DNA from: a virus
DNA: 25,641 bases
IMG/VR virus record: IMGVR_UViG_3300042905_000374
Span: 1 to 25,641 of that record
Reading direction: 5' to 3' (one strand)
A program made the translations under genes and the position numbers. Below, piece after piece: positions 8,387 to 15,763 of the stretch (positions are counted from its first letter, which is position 1; every line of letters begins with the position of its first letter). Below the pieces are notes generated by a model, which was not told the DNA's origin, ran no database searches, and saw nothing but the letters and a program-made list of their open reading frames with translations.

Positions 8387-9283
8387 ATGACACTACAAAC
8401 ACCTCCATCATGGTTGCAGGCAGGCTCATACCCTGCTCAGTATGACCGTTTAACAGCGCAAGCGTTGTGGGCTACTACTGGCATCATTGGTAGTTCTTCA
8501 TTAGCCATTACCGCTAATTCTCCTGCGGGTATGTCAGTACGCGTTGCTTCAGGGTGGGCCGCAATTGTTGGAACAACAACAACAAACATGGGCGTGTACA
8601 CAATTTTTAATGACGCTCAAGACACCCTAACAATTACAACCGCAGATCCAACAAACCCCCGCATTGACCTTGTATGCGCAACGGTGCGTGATGCTTTTTA
8701 TTCAGGCGCAAACAATGATGTGATTTTTCAAGTAATCGCAGGAACTCCTGCGGGATCTCCTGTTGCTCCTGCACTTCCTGCCAATTCAATTTCACTTGCA
8801 ACTGTTGCAGTAGGTGCGGCTGTTACTCAAATCAATACAGGTAACATTACAGATACACGCGTGAATGTAACAACTAACATTCCTGAAACTGGTGACATTT
8901 CTAGCGTCACAGCGGGCGCAGGTTTAACAGGAGGCGGTTCAAGTGGCGCTGTAACTTTAGCGGCAAGCGTTGCGACAAATCCACAAACAGGAACTACTTA
9001 CACTTTGGCTTTAGCAGATAATGGAAAACTTGTAACGCTTGCTAACGCTTCACCTGTTGCAGTCACTATTCCTCTTAACAGTTCTGTTGCGCTACCAGTA
9101 GGTGCTGTTATTATGATGGCGGCTTATGATGCAGGGGCAGTAACAATTTCAGGAGCAGGAGGTGTCACCGTGGTTTCAGGCGGTGCAACAGCGGCAAGCC
9201 CTGTAATACGCGCTCAGTATTCATCTGTTGGGTGTATTCAAACTTCTGCAAACAATTGGTTAGTCGTTGGAGATCTTATCTAA
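8387..9283 (+). CDS. minor tail / tail-fibre-like protein
   Basis: This 298-residue protein follows a GGGAGAA ribosome site. The N-terminal ~150 residues ('PPSWLQAGSYPAQYDRLTAQ' then a beta-rich domain with 'NPRIDLVCATVRDA') match a baseplate-proximal domain often found in actinophage minor tail proteins. The middle carries 'SVTAGAGLTGGGSSGAVTL', a repeat-type element seen in many trimeric phage fibres. The C-terminal ~100 residues are strand-forming with many Val, Ala and Gly, suited to a fibre shaft or tip. It likely belongs to the host-contact apparatus. It overlaps the next gene start by one base. Confidence 0.7.
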   Translation: MTLQTPPSWLQAGSYPAQYDRLTAQALWATTGIIGSSSLAITANSPAGMSVRVASGWAAIVGTTTTNMGVYTIFNDAQDTLTITTADPTNPRIDLVCATVRDAFYSGANNDVIFQVIAGTPAGSPVAPALPANSISLATVAVGAAVTQINTGNITDTRVNVTTNIPETGDISSVTAGAGLTGGGSSGAVTLAASVATNPQTGTTYTLALADNGKLVTLANASPVAVTIPLNSSVALPVGAVIMMAAYDAGAVTISGAGGVTVVSGGATAASPVIRAQYSSVGCIQTSANNWLVVGDLI

Positions 9284-10419
9284 TGTCAATTATTTCTGTT
9301 ATGTCATCATCAGGGCCAGTAAAACCTGACGCGCCTACAATAGGAACTGCAACTGGCGGAGATGCAAGCGCGTCTGTTACTTTTACTGCTCCTACTTTTA
9401 CAGGGCGTAGGGCTATTACTTCTTATACAGTCACATCATCACCTGGATCAGTTACAGGAACAGGTGCATCATCACCTGTAACCGTTTCAGGACTTACAAA
9501 TGGAACTGCTTATACATTTACAGTTACAGCAACTAACGCGGCAAGTTTAACATCTGTTGCTTCAGCGGCTTCTAACTCGGTAACTCCTTCCCTTCCTAAA
9601 CCAGTTGTTACAGGTGGAACTCTTACATCAGATGCAACTTATTATTATCGTACATTTACTAGCAATGGAACTTTAACAGTTACAACAGCCACTCTAGTTG
9701 CGGATCAACTTATTGTTTCAGGAGGTGGCGCTGGTGGTGGAGGCGGTGTTTTTTGTGGCGGAGCAACAGAAAATAGAGGTGGCGGAGGCGGCGCTGGTGG
9801 TTTGTTATACACATCAAGCCGCAGTATTTCTCCACAATCTTTAACAGTAACTATTGGCGGCGGCGGTGCTGGCGGTGGGTCTTTAGCCACGCGTCCTGGT
9901 AATCCAAGTTCTGTTACTGGTTCTACAAGCCCTAATGGTGGAGGTTACGGAACAGATTTGAATGGCGGCGGTGCAGGGCCTTACGGTTCAGGTGGCGGCG
10001 GCAATAGATTTTTTTCATGCGGTTTTAATAGTCTCAACGGTAGCAGTGGAACTGTTGGACAAGGAAATAACGGTGGAGCGGCCGCAGCCGTCTCTGCAGT
10101 TTTAGGTTCAGGCGGCGGTGGTGCTGGTGCAGTTGGTGGTGTTGCAACTGGTGGAGTAACTGGTGGAGTTGGCGGCGCTGGTGCATCTTATTTCGGTTCA
10201 ACTTATGCTGGCGGCGGTGGTGGCTCAGGCGTAAATAGTGGCACAGGCGGTTCAGGTGGTGGTGGTCAAGGTGCATCAGGTTCAAACGCGGGAAATGCGG
10301 GAACTGCAAATACTGGAGGCGGTGGTGGTGGTTCAGGCAATAGAAACCCTCCGCAAATTGGCGCTAGTGGCGGTTCAGGTGTTGTAATTTTTAGATACAC
10401 AAGAAGTCAGGTGGATTAA
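9283..10419 (+). CDS. FN3 and glycine-rich tail adhesin
   Basis: The start chosen is the ATG at 9283, overlapping the previous stop, giving 378 residues. An ATG 51 bases upstream in the same frame lies inside the previous gene. Residues about 12-105 form a fibronectin type III domain ('PDAPTIGTATGGDASASVTF', 'YTVTSSPGS', 'GLTNGTAYTFTVTATNAAS'). Residues about 125-378 are extremely glycine-rich with many GGGG and GGAGG runs, the pattern of glycine-rich phage tail adhesin domains that can fold as stacked polyglycine II helices. The protein ends with 'GVVIFRY', the usual closing strand of that domain. It is probably a receptor-binding component. Confidence 0.75.
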   Translation: MSIISVMSSSGPVKPDAPTIGTATGGDASASVTFTAPTFTGRRAITSYTVTSSPGSVTGTGASSPVTVSGLTNGTAYTFTVTATNAASLTSVASAASNSVTPSLPKPVVTGGTLTSDATYYYRTFTSNGTLTVTTATLVADQLIVSGGGAGGGGGVFCGGATENRGGGGGAGGLLYTSSRSISPQSLTVTIGGGGAGGGSLATRPGNPSSVTGSTSPNGGGYGTDLNGGGAGPYGSGGGGNRFFSCGFNSLNGSSGTVGQGNNGGAAAAVSAVLGSGGGGAGAVGGVATGGVTGGVGGAGASYFGSTYAGGGGGSGVNSGTGGSGGGGQGASGSNAGNAGTANTGGGGGGSGNRNPPQIGASGGSGVVIFRYTRSQVD

Positions 10420-10751
10420 TGGCGCATTGGGCAGAGATTGATGAAAACAACATTGTTGTTCGCGTTCTTGTGGGGTCTAATGATGACCCTGATGAGGGTT
10501 ACGCTTGGTTAATTGAAAATTTAGGTGGAACTTGGATCAAGACTTCTTACAACACACAAGGCGGAATTCACGCTGTAGGAGGTACTCCTTTGCGTAAAAA
10601 TTATGCTGGAATTGGTTTTACTTATGATGAACAGCGTGATGCGTTTATACCGCCTAAACCTGAACAAACACAAACATTAACAGGTAAACCTATTGTTTGG
10701 GAATTAGATGAAAATACTTGCACTTGGTTGCGAAAGGTTATACAGTCGTAA
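10419..10751 (+). CDS. conserved aquatic-phage protein of unknown function
   Basis: The 110-residue protein starts at an ATG overlapping the previous stop. It opens with 'MAHWAEIDENNIVVRVLV', continues with 'GGTWIKTSYNT' and 'LRKNYAGIGFTYDEQRDAFI', and ends in a Trp-containing segment. I recognise this pattern from small proteins widespread in cyanophages, pelagiphages and other aquatic phages, where they lie near tail fibre genes. No biochemical function is established to my knowledge. Here it lies directly after the glycine-rich adhesin and before another gene of similar phage distribution. A role as a fibre-associated or assembly protein is a guess from position. Confidence 0.75.
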   Translation: MAHWAEIDENNIVVRVLVGSNDDPDEGYAWLIENLGGTWIKTSYNTQGGIHAVGGTPLRKNYAGIGFTYDEQRDAFIPPKPEQTQTLTGKPIVWELDENTCTWLRKVIQS

Positions 10752-10773
10752 TCTAAAGAAAGAAGGCAAACCA

Positions 10774-11478
10774 ATGAACAAGATTATTTTTACAGACATT
10801 CACAATCCTGATGGCGTATTAGAAAAACCAAAACCTGCAAAAGATTACATACCTGAATGGTACAAAAAAGCAAAACCGCATAATAATTTTGAAAATAAAG
10901 CAATACCATCTTTAGATGGTACACCTGTTTCAACTATAAAAAAATGTATGCCTGTATTTGACATGATGACTGCTGGTTACATTATAGAAACTCCTTATGA
11001 CATTTATGTAAGAAGAACAGAAGGAAAGCCACCTTATTTTCAATGGGGCAATAATGAGGCAATTGTTTTTCAAGCAATGGAGCAATTTCAAAATCACCCT
11101 TACTCACGCGGTATAAATTACGCTGTACGAATAAACATTCCGTGGAGTATAAAAACTCCTAAAGGTTGGTCAATTATGGTAATAGAGCCACAACATCATG
11201 AACCTAGCCCAATTGAATGTGCTAGTGGAATTGTAGATACTGATGATTTTTCTATACCTTTTAACATGTTTCTTAAATTACGAGATCCTAATTTTGAAGG
11301 CTTGATCCCTGCGGGTACGCCATTTGTTCAAATTATTCCTTTTAAGCGTGAAAAATGGATTTCTAAATTAGGTGGAGAAAAAGAACGCATTAAATACAAT
11401 TCAGACATTCGTAAATTTAGTAGAGTATTGTTTGATCGGTATAAAAAATTTTGGTGGGTAAGAAAAGAGTATGAGTAA
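10774..11478 (+). CDS. DUF6065-like protein of unknown function, AT-rich
   Basis: ATG 10774 follows an AAAGAAGG site. A start upstream at 10708 would overlap the previous gene and is less likely. The 234-residue protein has 'AKDYIPEWYKK', 'TIKKCMPVFDMMTAGYII', 'NIPWSIKTPKGWSIMVI' and 'IPAGTPFVQIIPFKRE'. These resemble a family of uncharacterised proteins (DUF6065, recalled from memory) found in cyanophages and bacteria. No catalytic motif is obvious. Sampled lines of this gene are about 27-32% GC by hand count, against about 53% for a sampled line of the next gene, so it is a compositional outlier and probably a recent acquisition. It overlaps the tail hub gene by one base. Confidence 0.65.
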   Translation: MNKIIFTDIHNPDGVLEKPKPAKDYIPEWYKKAKPHNNFENKAIPSLDGTPVSTIKKCMPVFDMMTAGYIIETPYDIYVRRTEGKPPYFQWGNNEAIVFQAMEQFQNHPYSRGINYAVRINIPWSIKTPKGWSIMVIEPQHHEPSPIECASGIVDTDDFSIPFNMFLKLRDPNFEGLIPAGTPFVQIIPFKREKWISKLGGEKERIKYNSDIRKFSRVLFDRYKKFWWVRKEYE

Positions 11479-12590
11479 TGGCAACAACTTACCGTTACCT
11501 TTTTGTTGATCTTTTAAGTAATACCATCATTGCAGAACTTCCTTTAACTGGTGTGGGCTTTACTCAGCAACTTAATCAACCTGGAACATTTCAAGGACAC
11601 TTGCTTTTGTCGGGCGTAAACGCAGACAAATACAATGTTGAACTTTCAACTATTCCTGCTTTTTGCGGTCTGTATGTAGATCGTGATGGCATTTTGGTAT
11701 GGGGCGGAGTTATTTGGGGGCGCTCATACAACAGCACCTCACAGACTCTTTCCTTTAACGCGCAGGAATGGATCTCGTACTTTGATCACAGGCGCATTAC
11801 GCAGGACATTCAGTTCACAAACACAGATCAATTACTTATAGCCAAAACCCTTATTGAAAATGCGCAGACTGCCACCTATGGTGACATTGGCGTTGGCTAT
11901 AACAGCGCAGGGCAAACCTCATCAGGGGTGTTAATTGACCGTGTTTATTACAATTATGAATTAAAAAATGTTTTTCAAGCAGTACAAGATCTTAGCCGTC
12001 AGGGTGATGGCTTTGATTTCTCAATTGATGTTGAGTATGACGCAATTACAGATTTGCCTGTTAAAAACTTTAACACTTACTTCCCGCGTAGTGGCACTGC
12101 CTATACTTTTGGTGATCCAAATGTGCCTGTATTTACTTTTCCTGCTGGCAACATGGTGGAGTATGAATACCCTGAAGATGGTTCAGTTGTAGCCAATACC
12201 GTTTACGCGTTAGGCGCAGGCTCTAATGAAGGCAAACAAATTGCAACGGGGCAGGACACTACAAAACTTTTGGCAGGTTGGGCATTATTAGAAACCACAT
12301 CTAATTATTCTGACATTACAGATGTTACCGTTTTGCAAGAATTGGCTAACGCGCAATCTTTGGCTACCTCTTATCCGCCAACAGTCTTAAAAGTTGTTGT
12401 TCCTGCTTATGTTGATCCTGTATTTGGTACTTATGCTTTAGGTGATGACGCTCGTATCATCATTACGGATAGCCGTTTTCCTAATACGCTTGATGAAATT
12501 TACCGCATTGTTGGCCTTACGGTTCAGCCAGGTGAAGATGGCCCTGAGCGCGTAACATTAACTCTTGCACAAGGAGCGGGAGAAGCGTAA
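11478..12590 (+). CDS. tail hub / Gp37-like minor tail protein
   Basis: This 370-residue protein resembles the Siphovirus ReqiPepy6 Gp37-like group, tail-tip hub proteins related to gp27/Tal. It has an N-terminal beta domain with 'PGTFQGHLLLSG', a central segment with 'IVWGGVIWGRSYN'-like strands ('ILVWGGVIWGRSYNSTSQTL') and 'AQEWISYFDHRR'. A following domain contains 'QAVQDLSRQGDGFDFSID'. The final ~120 residues ('YALGDDARIIITDSRFP', 'EIYRIVGLTVQPGEDGPERV') match the C-terminal strands of this family. It would plug the tail tip and form the platform for fibres. The gene is bounded by one-base overlaps on both sides. Confidence 0.75.
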   Translation: MATTYRYLFVDLLSNTIIAELPLTGVGFTQQLNQPGTFQGHLLLSGVNADKYNVELSTIPAFCGLYVDRDGILVWGGVIWGRSYNSTSQTLSFNAQEWISYFDHRRITQDIQFTNTDQLLIAKTLIENAQTATYGDIGVGYNSAGQTSSGVLIDRVYYNYELKNVFQAVQDLSRQGDGFDFSIDVEYDAITDLPVKNFNTYFPRSGTAYTFGDPNVPVFTFPAGNMVEYEYPEDGSVVANTVYALGAGSNEGKQIATGQDTTKLLAGWALLETTSNYSDITDVTVLQELANAQSLATSYPPTVLKVVVPAYVDPVFGTYALGDDARIIITDSRFPNTLDEIYRIVGLTVQPGEDGPERVTLTLAQGAGEA

Positions 12591-12805
12591 TGCCATACAT
12601 CAATCAGCCTATTGATTTGCAAAGAATGTTTTACGACATTAACAACCGCCTAAACAAACTAGAAACAGCGGTGCGTTTTACATTTCCTAATGTAACTGTT
12701 GATCCTACTTACCCGCGCATTGGTGATGCGTGGCTAAACATTACAACTAACCAAGCAAAGATAGTAGATAGCACTGGCACTGTTCGCGTCATTACCTGGA
12801 CATAA
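12590..12805 (+). CDS. small tail-associated protein
   Basis: This 71-residue protein starts at an ATG overlapping the hub stop. The N-terminal half is a helix with coiled-coil spacing ('LQRMFYDINNRLNKLETAV'). The second half is a short beta segment with 'PTYPRIGDAWLNITTNQAKI' and 'GTVRVITWT', a pattern found at the ends of phage fibre and tail proteins. It may be a tail-tip accessory or a fibre trimerisation protein. No firm function can be given. Confidence 0.65.
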   Translation: MPYINQPIDLQRMFYDINNRLNKLETAVRFTFPNVTVDPTYPRIGDAWLNITTNQAKIVDSTGTVRVITWT

Positions 12806-12823
12806 CAGTTATACTTTTTCACC

Positions 12824-13042
12824 ATGAACGCATTAGATTGGGCGGCTTTGGCCGTCAGTATCATCACCATTTTAGGCGGGTTTACAGCCGCGGTACGGTG
12901 GTTAGTCAAGCATTATTTGGCTGAGTTAAAACCTAATGGCGGCACATCATTACGAGATGAACAAAACCGACAGGGTGAGACAATCAAGCGTTTGGAGAGC
13001 CGCGTTGATGAAATTTATAGCCTTCTTCTTAATCGCCGCTAG
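12824..13042 (+). CDS. membrane protein with coiled coil, holin- or spanin-like
   Basis: The 72-residue protein has one N-terminal transmembrane helix (about residues 5-28, 'WAALAVSIITILGGFTAAV'). A soluble segment follows with heptad spacing ('QGETIKRLESRVDEIYSLLL'). This layout matches small actinophage membrane proteins annotated as holin-like (for example DUF2746 type, recalled) and also inner-membrane spanin subunits. It is the first gene of the lysis cassette. Its last 35 bases overlap, in another frame, the start of a lipoprotein gene. Which lysis role it has cannot be decided from sequence. Confidence 0.65.
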   Translation: MNALDWAALAVSIITILGGFTAAVRWLVKHYLAELKPNGGTSLRDEQNRQGETIKRLESRVDEIYSLLLNRR

Positions 13043-13193
13043 TCTTAGCGGGTGTGGCTATCAAGGCTACACGCGCTACCCTTGTCAGGAATTTGTAAAC
13101 TGGGAAAAGGCAGAATGTAATCCTCCGCAATGTGAAGCGCTAGGACAATGTACAAAGGATTTATTACCTGATGTGGAAAATCAAAATGGCTAG
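13008..13193 (+). CDS. small phage lipoprotein overlapping the membrane protein gene
   Basis: The preferred start is ATG 13008, eight bases after GGAGAG, giving 61 residues. An upstream in-frame ATG (12936) would put 24 polar residues before the signal sequence and is rejected. The N-terminus is a lipoprotein signal: Met-Lys, a hydrophobic stretch and the lipobox LSGC, with the modified cysteine at about residue 17. The mature part has 'YTRYPCQEF', 'KAECNPPQCE' and 'CTKDL', with five further cysteines. I recognise this motif set from small lipoproteins of aquatic phages. The first 35 bases overlap the previous gene in another frame, recalling Rz/Rz1. An adsorption-blocking lipoprotein is the main alternative. 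Confidence 0.75.
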   Translation: MKFIAFFLIAASLSGCGYQGYTRYPCQEFVNWEKAECNPPQCEALGQCTKDLLPDVENQNG

Positions 13194-13467
13194 ACGCAAA
13201 TACACACCTGAAGAATTACATGCGCGGTTAATTGTCACCATAGGAATTTTGTTAGCGTTGGTGTTTGCTGGTTCAGTCTTTGCTATGTTGTATGCGCTGG
13301 TGTTTGTAACGCAACCTATGGCACAAGCGCCTAATGATGCCGCTTTTATTGATCTTGTTTCCACCCTATGCGTATTCCTTACAGGAACGCTATCAGGCAT
13401 TTTATCTGCTAATGGACTAAAATCTAAACCAAAGCCACAGGAAGGAAAAGAAGATGAGCCTAAATAA
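13171..13467 (+). CDS. two-helix membrane protein, candidate holin
   Basis: The 98-residue protein has a basic N-terminus ('MARRKYTPEELHARL' after an internal ATG at 13186) and two hydrophobic helices at about residues 20-46 and 60-83. The tail is charged and Lys-rich ('GLKSKPKPQEGKEDEPK'). Two helices plus a charged tail fit a class II holin. Start 13171 overlaps the lipoprotein gene, and start 13186 has a GGAAAA sequence upstream, so either is possible. It overlaps the endolysin gene by 14 bases, which suggests coupled expression for lysis. Confidence 0.65.
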   Translation: MWKIKMARRKYTPEELHARLIVTIGILLALVFAGSVFAMLYALVFVTQPMAQAPNDAAFIDLVSTLCVFLTGTLSGILSANGLKSKPKPQEGKEDEPK

Positions 13468-13921
13468 AGTTATAGAACTTTGTAATGCATCAGTTGGTTA
13501 TACAGAAGGCGCAAACAATGAAACCACATTTGGTAAATGGTTTGGCTTAAACAATCAACCCTGGTGTGCAATGTCTGCATCAAAGATGTATTTTGATGCT
13601 GGAATTATTGCATCAGTTGCCAACACAAAAAAGGGGTTTGCCTCTTGTGATGCCTGGTTAAAGTACCTAACAAAGAACAATCAACTTGTGCCTATTGGTC
13701 AGGCTAAGCGCGGGGATCTTGTATTTTTCCAATTTGATGAAGATGCCCAACCTGATCATGTGGGCATTGTTAAGTTCCACCATACAACGCTCAAGTACCT
13801 ACAAGTATTTGAGGGCAATACCTCAAGCGGTAAATCAGGAAGTCAATCAAATGGTGATGGCTTTTACCTCAAGAGGCGTGACTACAAAACAATCATGGCG
13901 GTAGCCCGCCCAAAGGAGTAA
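13454..13921 (+). CDS. CHAP-domain endolysin
   Basis: This 155-residue protein consists of a single CHAP (NlpC/P60-related) domain that cleaves peptidoglycan amide bonds, either as amidase or endopeptidase. The N-terminal 'GYTEGANNETTFGKWFG' leads to 'QPWCAMSASKMYFDAG' with catalytic Cys38. 'AKRGDLVFF' follows, then 'DHVGIV' with catalytic His102. The third polar position is probably in 'FEGNTS' (Glu120/Asn122). There is no signal peptide and no separate wall-binding domain, so release to the wall should need a holin. GGAAGG before the ATG serves as the ribosome site. Membrane protein genes on both sides support the lysis role. Confidence 0.88.
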   Translation: MSLNKVIELCNASVGYTEGANNETTFGKWFGLNNQPWCAMSASKMYFDAGIIASVANTKKGFASCDAWLKYLTKNNQLVPIGQAKRGDLVFFQFDEDAQPDHVGIVKFHHTTLKYLQVFEGNTSSGKSGSQSNGDGFYLKRRDYKTIMAVARPKE

Positions 13922-13923
13922 CA

Positions 13924-14184
13924 ATGGAACAGAAGCACCTAGACATGCTGAAATCAGCAATCCGCCACTTTGCAATTACGGCTGTTGCGCTTTATGCCGC
14001 AGGAGTAACTGACATTAAGGCACTTGCATTTGCAACCGCAGCGGCAGTTGTTGGCCCTGCTATCCGTGGCATTGATAAGAAAGATCCTGCATACGGCTTG
14101 GTTGCAGATGTAGTAACCGCAGAGATTGACAAGTTAGCAAAGGCAAGCAAGAAGAAGTCCGCGCCTAAGAAGAAAACGAGTTAA
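13924..14184 (+). CDS. holin-like membrane protein with Lys-rich tail
   Basis: The 86-residue protein follows GGAG by a short spacer and starts two bases after the endolysin stop. A hydrophobic region spans about residues 13-50 ('FAITAVALYAAGV' and 'ALAFATAAAVVGPAIRGI'), enough for one or two helices. The C-terminus is strongly basic (KASKKKSAPKKKTS). Hydrophobic helices plus a positively charged cytoplasmic tail and the place directly after the endolysin suit a holin. Because another candidate holin lies at 13171-13467, one of the two may act as a pinholin or antiholin. It is the last gene before the strong terminator. Confidence 0.7.
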   Translation: MEQKHLDMLKSAIRHFAITAVALYAAGVTDIKALAFATAAAVVGPAIRGIDKKDPAYGLVADVVTAEIDKLAKASKKKSAPKKKTS

Positions 14185-14191
14185 GTAAACT

Positions 14192-14214
14192 GCCCCGCTA
14201 ACGCGGGGCTTTTT
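14192..14214 (+). terminator. strong intrinsic terminator ending the late operon
   Basis: GCCCCGC (14192-14198) pairs perfectly with GCGGGGC (14203-14209) around the loop TAAC, followed by TTTTT. It lies a few bases after the last lysis gene and clearly separates the structural and lysis block from the genes to the right. Confidence 0.93.
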
Positions 14215-14248
14215 ACTTTGAGGTACGCTTGTCGTAGGAGGTAAGGCA

Positions 14249-14500
14249 ATGGCATTAGAAAAAGCGTTTGACGAAATTATTAGCAAGAGGGTAGCGGGTC
14301 GTTTATTGGGCAATCAATGCGCCTATAAATCATTGTATGACTCACTTAATAAAGCGGATCAAAAGACACTAGATGAAGCATGGGAGAAAAATTACCCTGT
14401 AAATTTGATTGTCCAGGCTTTGAGATCTGAAGGTCATAAATGCAGTTCAGACACAATTAGAGTTCACAGGAATGGTTCTTGCAGGTGTACAAAAGAGTAG
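14249..14500 (+). CDS. small HTH-like DNA-binding protein
   Basis: The 83-residue protein has a perfect AGGAGG (14236-14241) seven bases upstream, one of the strongest ribosome sites here. The C-terminal half ('VNLIVQALRSEGHKCSSDTI', 'RVHRNGSCRC') matches a small actinophage family in which a short helix, the 'eG ... s.dtI.rHr' turn and a paired cysteine end suggest an HTH or zinc-assisted DNA-binding fold. Cysteines are at about residues 24, 65, 78 and 80. As first gene after the late terminator it could be an early or middle regulator. The exact role is unknown. Confidence 0.65.
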   Translation: MALEKAFDEIISKRVAGRLLGNQCAYKSLYDSLNKADQKTLDEAWEKNYPVNLIVQALRSEGHKCSSDTIRVHRNGSCRCTKE

Positions 14501-14742
14501 AGGAAGTTCTTGATGATCGCCAAAATGAATACGGGAGCGCTCGCAAGAACTTCACAGCCATAGGCCGCATGTGGGGTGCGCTTTTGGACATAGAGGACAT
14601 TGACCCTGCCATTGTTGCGTTGATGTTTGATGCGGCAAAGTCAGTGCGGATTACAGCCAACTTAGAGCATGAAGATAGTTGGATAGACAAAGAAGGCTAC
14701 ACACACCACGGCAAGGAGATTGTGTTTACAAATGAGCCTTGA
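14479..14742 (+). CDS. DUF6378-like phage protein
   Basis: The TTG at 14479 is used as start, six bases after AGGAA. A GTG at 14485 is an alternative. The protein of 87 residues overlaps the previous gene by 22 bases. It contains 'DRQNEYGSARKNFTAIGRMW', 'PAIVALMFDAAKSVRI' and 'DSWIDKEGYTHHG'. This order of 'DRq..YG..r.nf..ia..w', a helix ending in K.vR, and 'DswiD..GY' is characteristic of phage proteins grouped as DUF6378 (recalled), which are related in pattern to MazG-like all-alpha nucleotide hydrolases. Activity is not established and no metal motif is clearly complete. Confidence 0.65.
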   Translation: MQVYKRVEEVLDDRQNEYGSARKNFTAIGRMWGALLDIEDIDPAIVALMFDAAKSVRITANLEHEDSWIDKEGYTHHGKEIVFTNEP

Positions 14743-15763
14743 AAAAAGATTACAAGACATGCCTGAAGGCATTGAGTCGCAAGATGTAAAAGAACTACGC
14801 CAAGTAATTTTGCGATTACAAAAACAGTTAAAGCAATCTAAAGAGCGTAGTGAAGATTTAGTAGAAGCAACTCACCGTGGTGCTTATGATGCAATGATTT
14901 CATTGGGTGCAATTCCACCTGTTTCTGCGCCACAAAAAGACACACGCAAAATTAGTCCTGAAGTGGCTTTGATCCACACAACAGATTGGCAAGGCGCAAA
15001 AGTTACAACCAGTTACAACACTGAAATTATGCGTGAACGCGTGATGCAATTTTCTGAGAAAGTAGTACATCTAACTGATTTGCAACGCCATCATCACCCT
15101 GTAAAAGAATGTGTGGTGATGTTTGGCGGTGACATGGTTGAAGGTTTGTTTAATTATCCTGCGCAGTTATGGCAGATAGACGCATCATTGTTTGGCCAGT
15201 TCACAAATGTTTCAAGGCTTTGTGTGGACTTTGTGCGCGAGATGTTAGCCAATTTTGAAAAGGTAACAGTAATTGCAGAGTGGGGAAATCATGGGCGCAT
15301 TGGTGGCAAACGCGCAGAAGTACCCAAATCTGACAATGTGGACAGAATGGTTTACGAGATGAGCCGCCAAATCCTTGCAGGAGAAAAGCGTTTAACCTGG
15401 GAAGATTGCCCAGAGGACATACAGGAAGTTGAGATTGGCAATTACCGCGCCCTGCTTATGCATGGTGATGAGTTAGGCAGATCAGGATTTGCAAGCCCTG
15501 CCGCATGGATTGCAGGTGCTAACCGTTGGAAAGCAGGCGCACATGATTACGATTTTCACGACATTTTTTTAGGTCATTATCACCGACATGCACAAGAGCC
15601 AATTCAAAAGCACTACAACATTTATTGGACTGGTTCAACAGAGTCAGATAACCGTTATGCGCGTGACTCAATGGCCGCGAGTGGCAGACCTTCACAGCGT
15701 TTGCACTTTGTAGATCCAATTAAAGGCAGAACTACCGCGCAATACCAAGTTTGGTTAGACTAA
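14732..15763 (+). CDS. metallophosphoesterase (SbcD/Mre11-like fold)
   Basis: The ATG at 14732 is chosen. A TTG at 14720 sits one base after GGAG and is too close. The 343-residue protein starts with a coiled-coil segment (about residues 16-45). The phosphoesterase domain follows with metal-binding motifs in order: D85 in 'TTDWQGA', D134 in 'GGDMVEG', N186-H187 in 'GNHGR', 'HGDE' at 244-247 and 'GHYH' at 281-284. All five expected motifs are present, so it should be active as a metal-dependent nuclease or phosphodiesterase. It lies among DNA metabolism genes and may process DNA ends or nucleotides. It is convergent with the next, minus-strand gene. Confidence 0.85.
   Translation: MSLEKRLQDMPEGIESQDVKELRQVILRLQKQLKQSKERSEDLVEATHRGAYDAMISLGAIPPVSAPQKDTRKISPEVALIHTTDWQGAKVTTSYNTEIMRERVMQFSEKVVHLTDLQRHHHPVKECVVMFGGDMVEGLFNYPAQLWQIDASLFGQFTNVSRLCVDFVREMLANFEKVTVIAEWGNHGRIGGKRAEVPKSDNVDRMVYEMSRQILAGEKRLTWEDCPEDIQEVEIGNYRALLMHGDELGRSGFASPAAWIAGANRWKAGAHDYDFHDIFLGHYHRHAQEPIQKHYNIYWTGSTESDNRYARDSMAASGRPSQRLHFVDPIKGRTTAQYQVWLD

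Noticed and set aside
9232-9282. Upstream ATG for the FN3/glycine-rich protein
   Set aside because: It lies in the previous gene; the ATG at 9283 forms the usual TAATG junction.
9705-10309. Minus-strand frames rich in Pro, His and Leu opposite the glycine-rich region
   Set aside because: They are shadows of the glycine codon repeats.
12936-13007. N-terminal extension of the lipoprotein
   Set aside because: It would place polar residues before the signal sequence; ATG 13008 has a well-spaced ribosome site.
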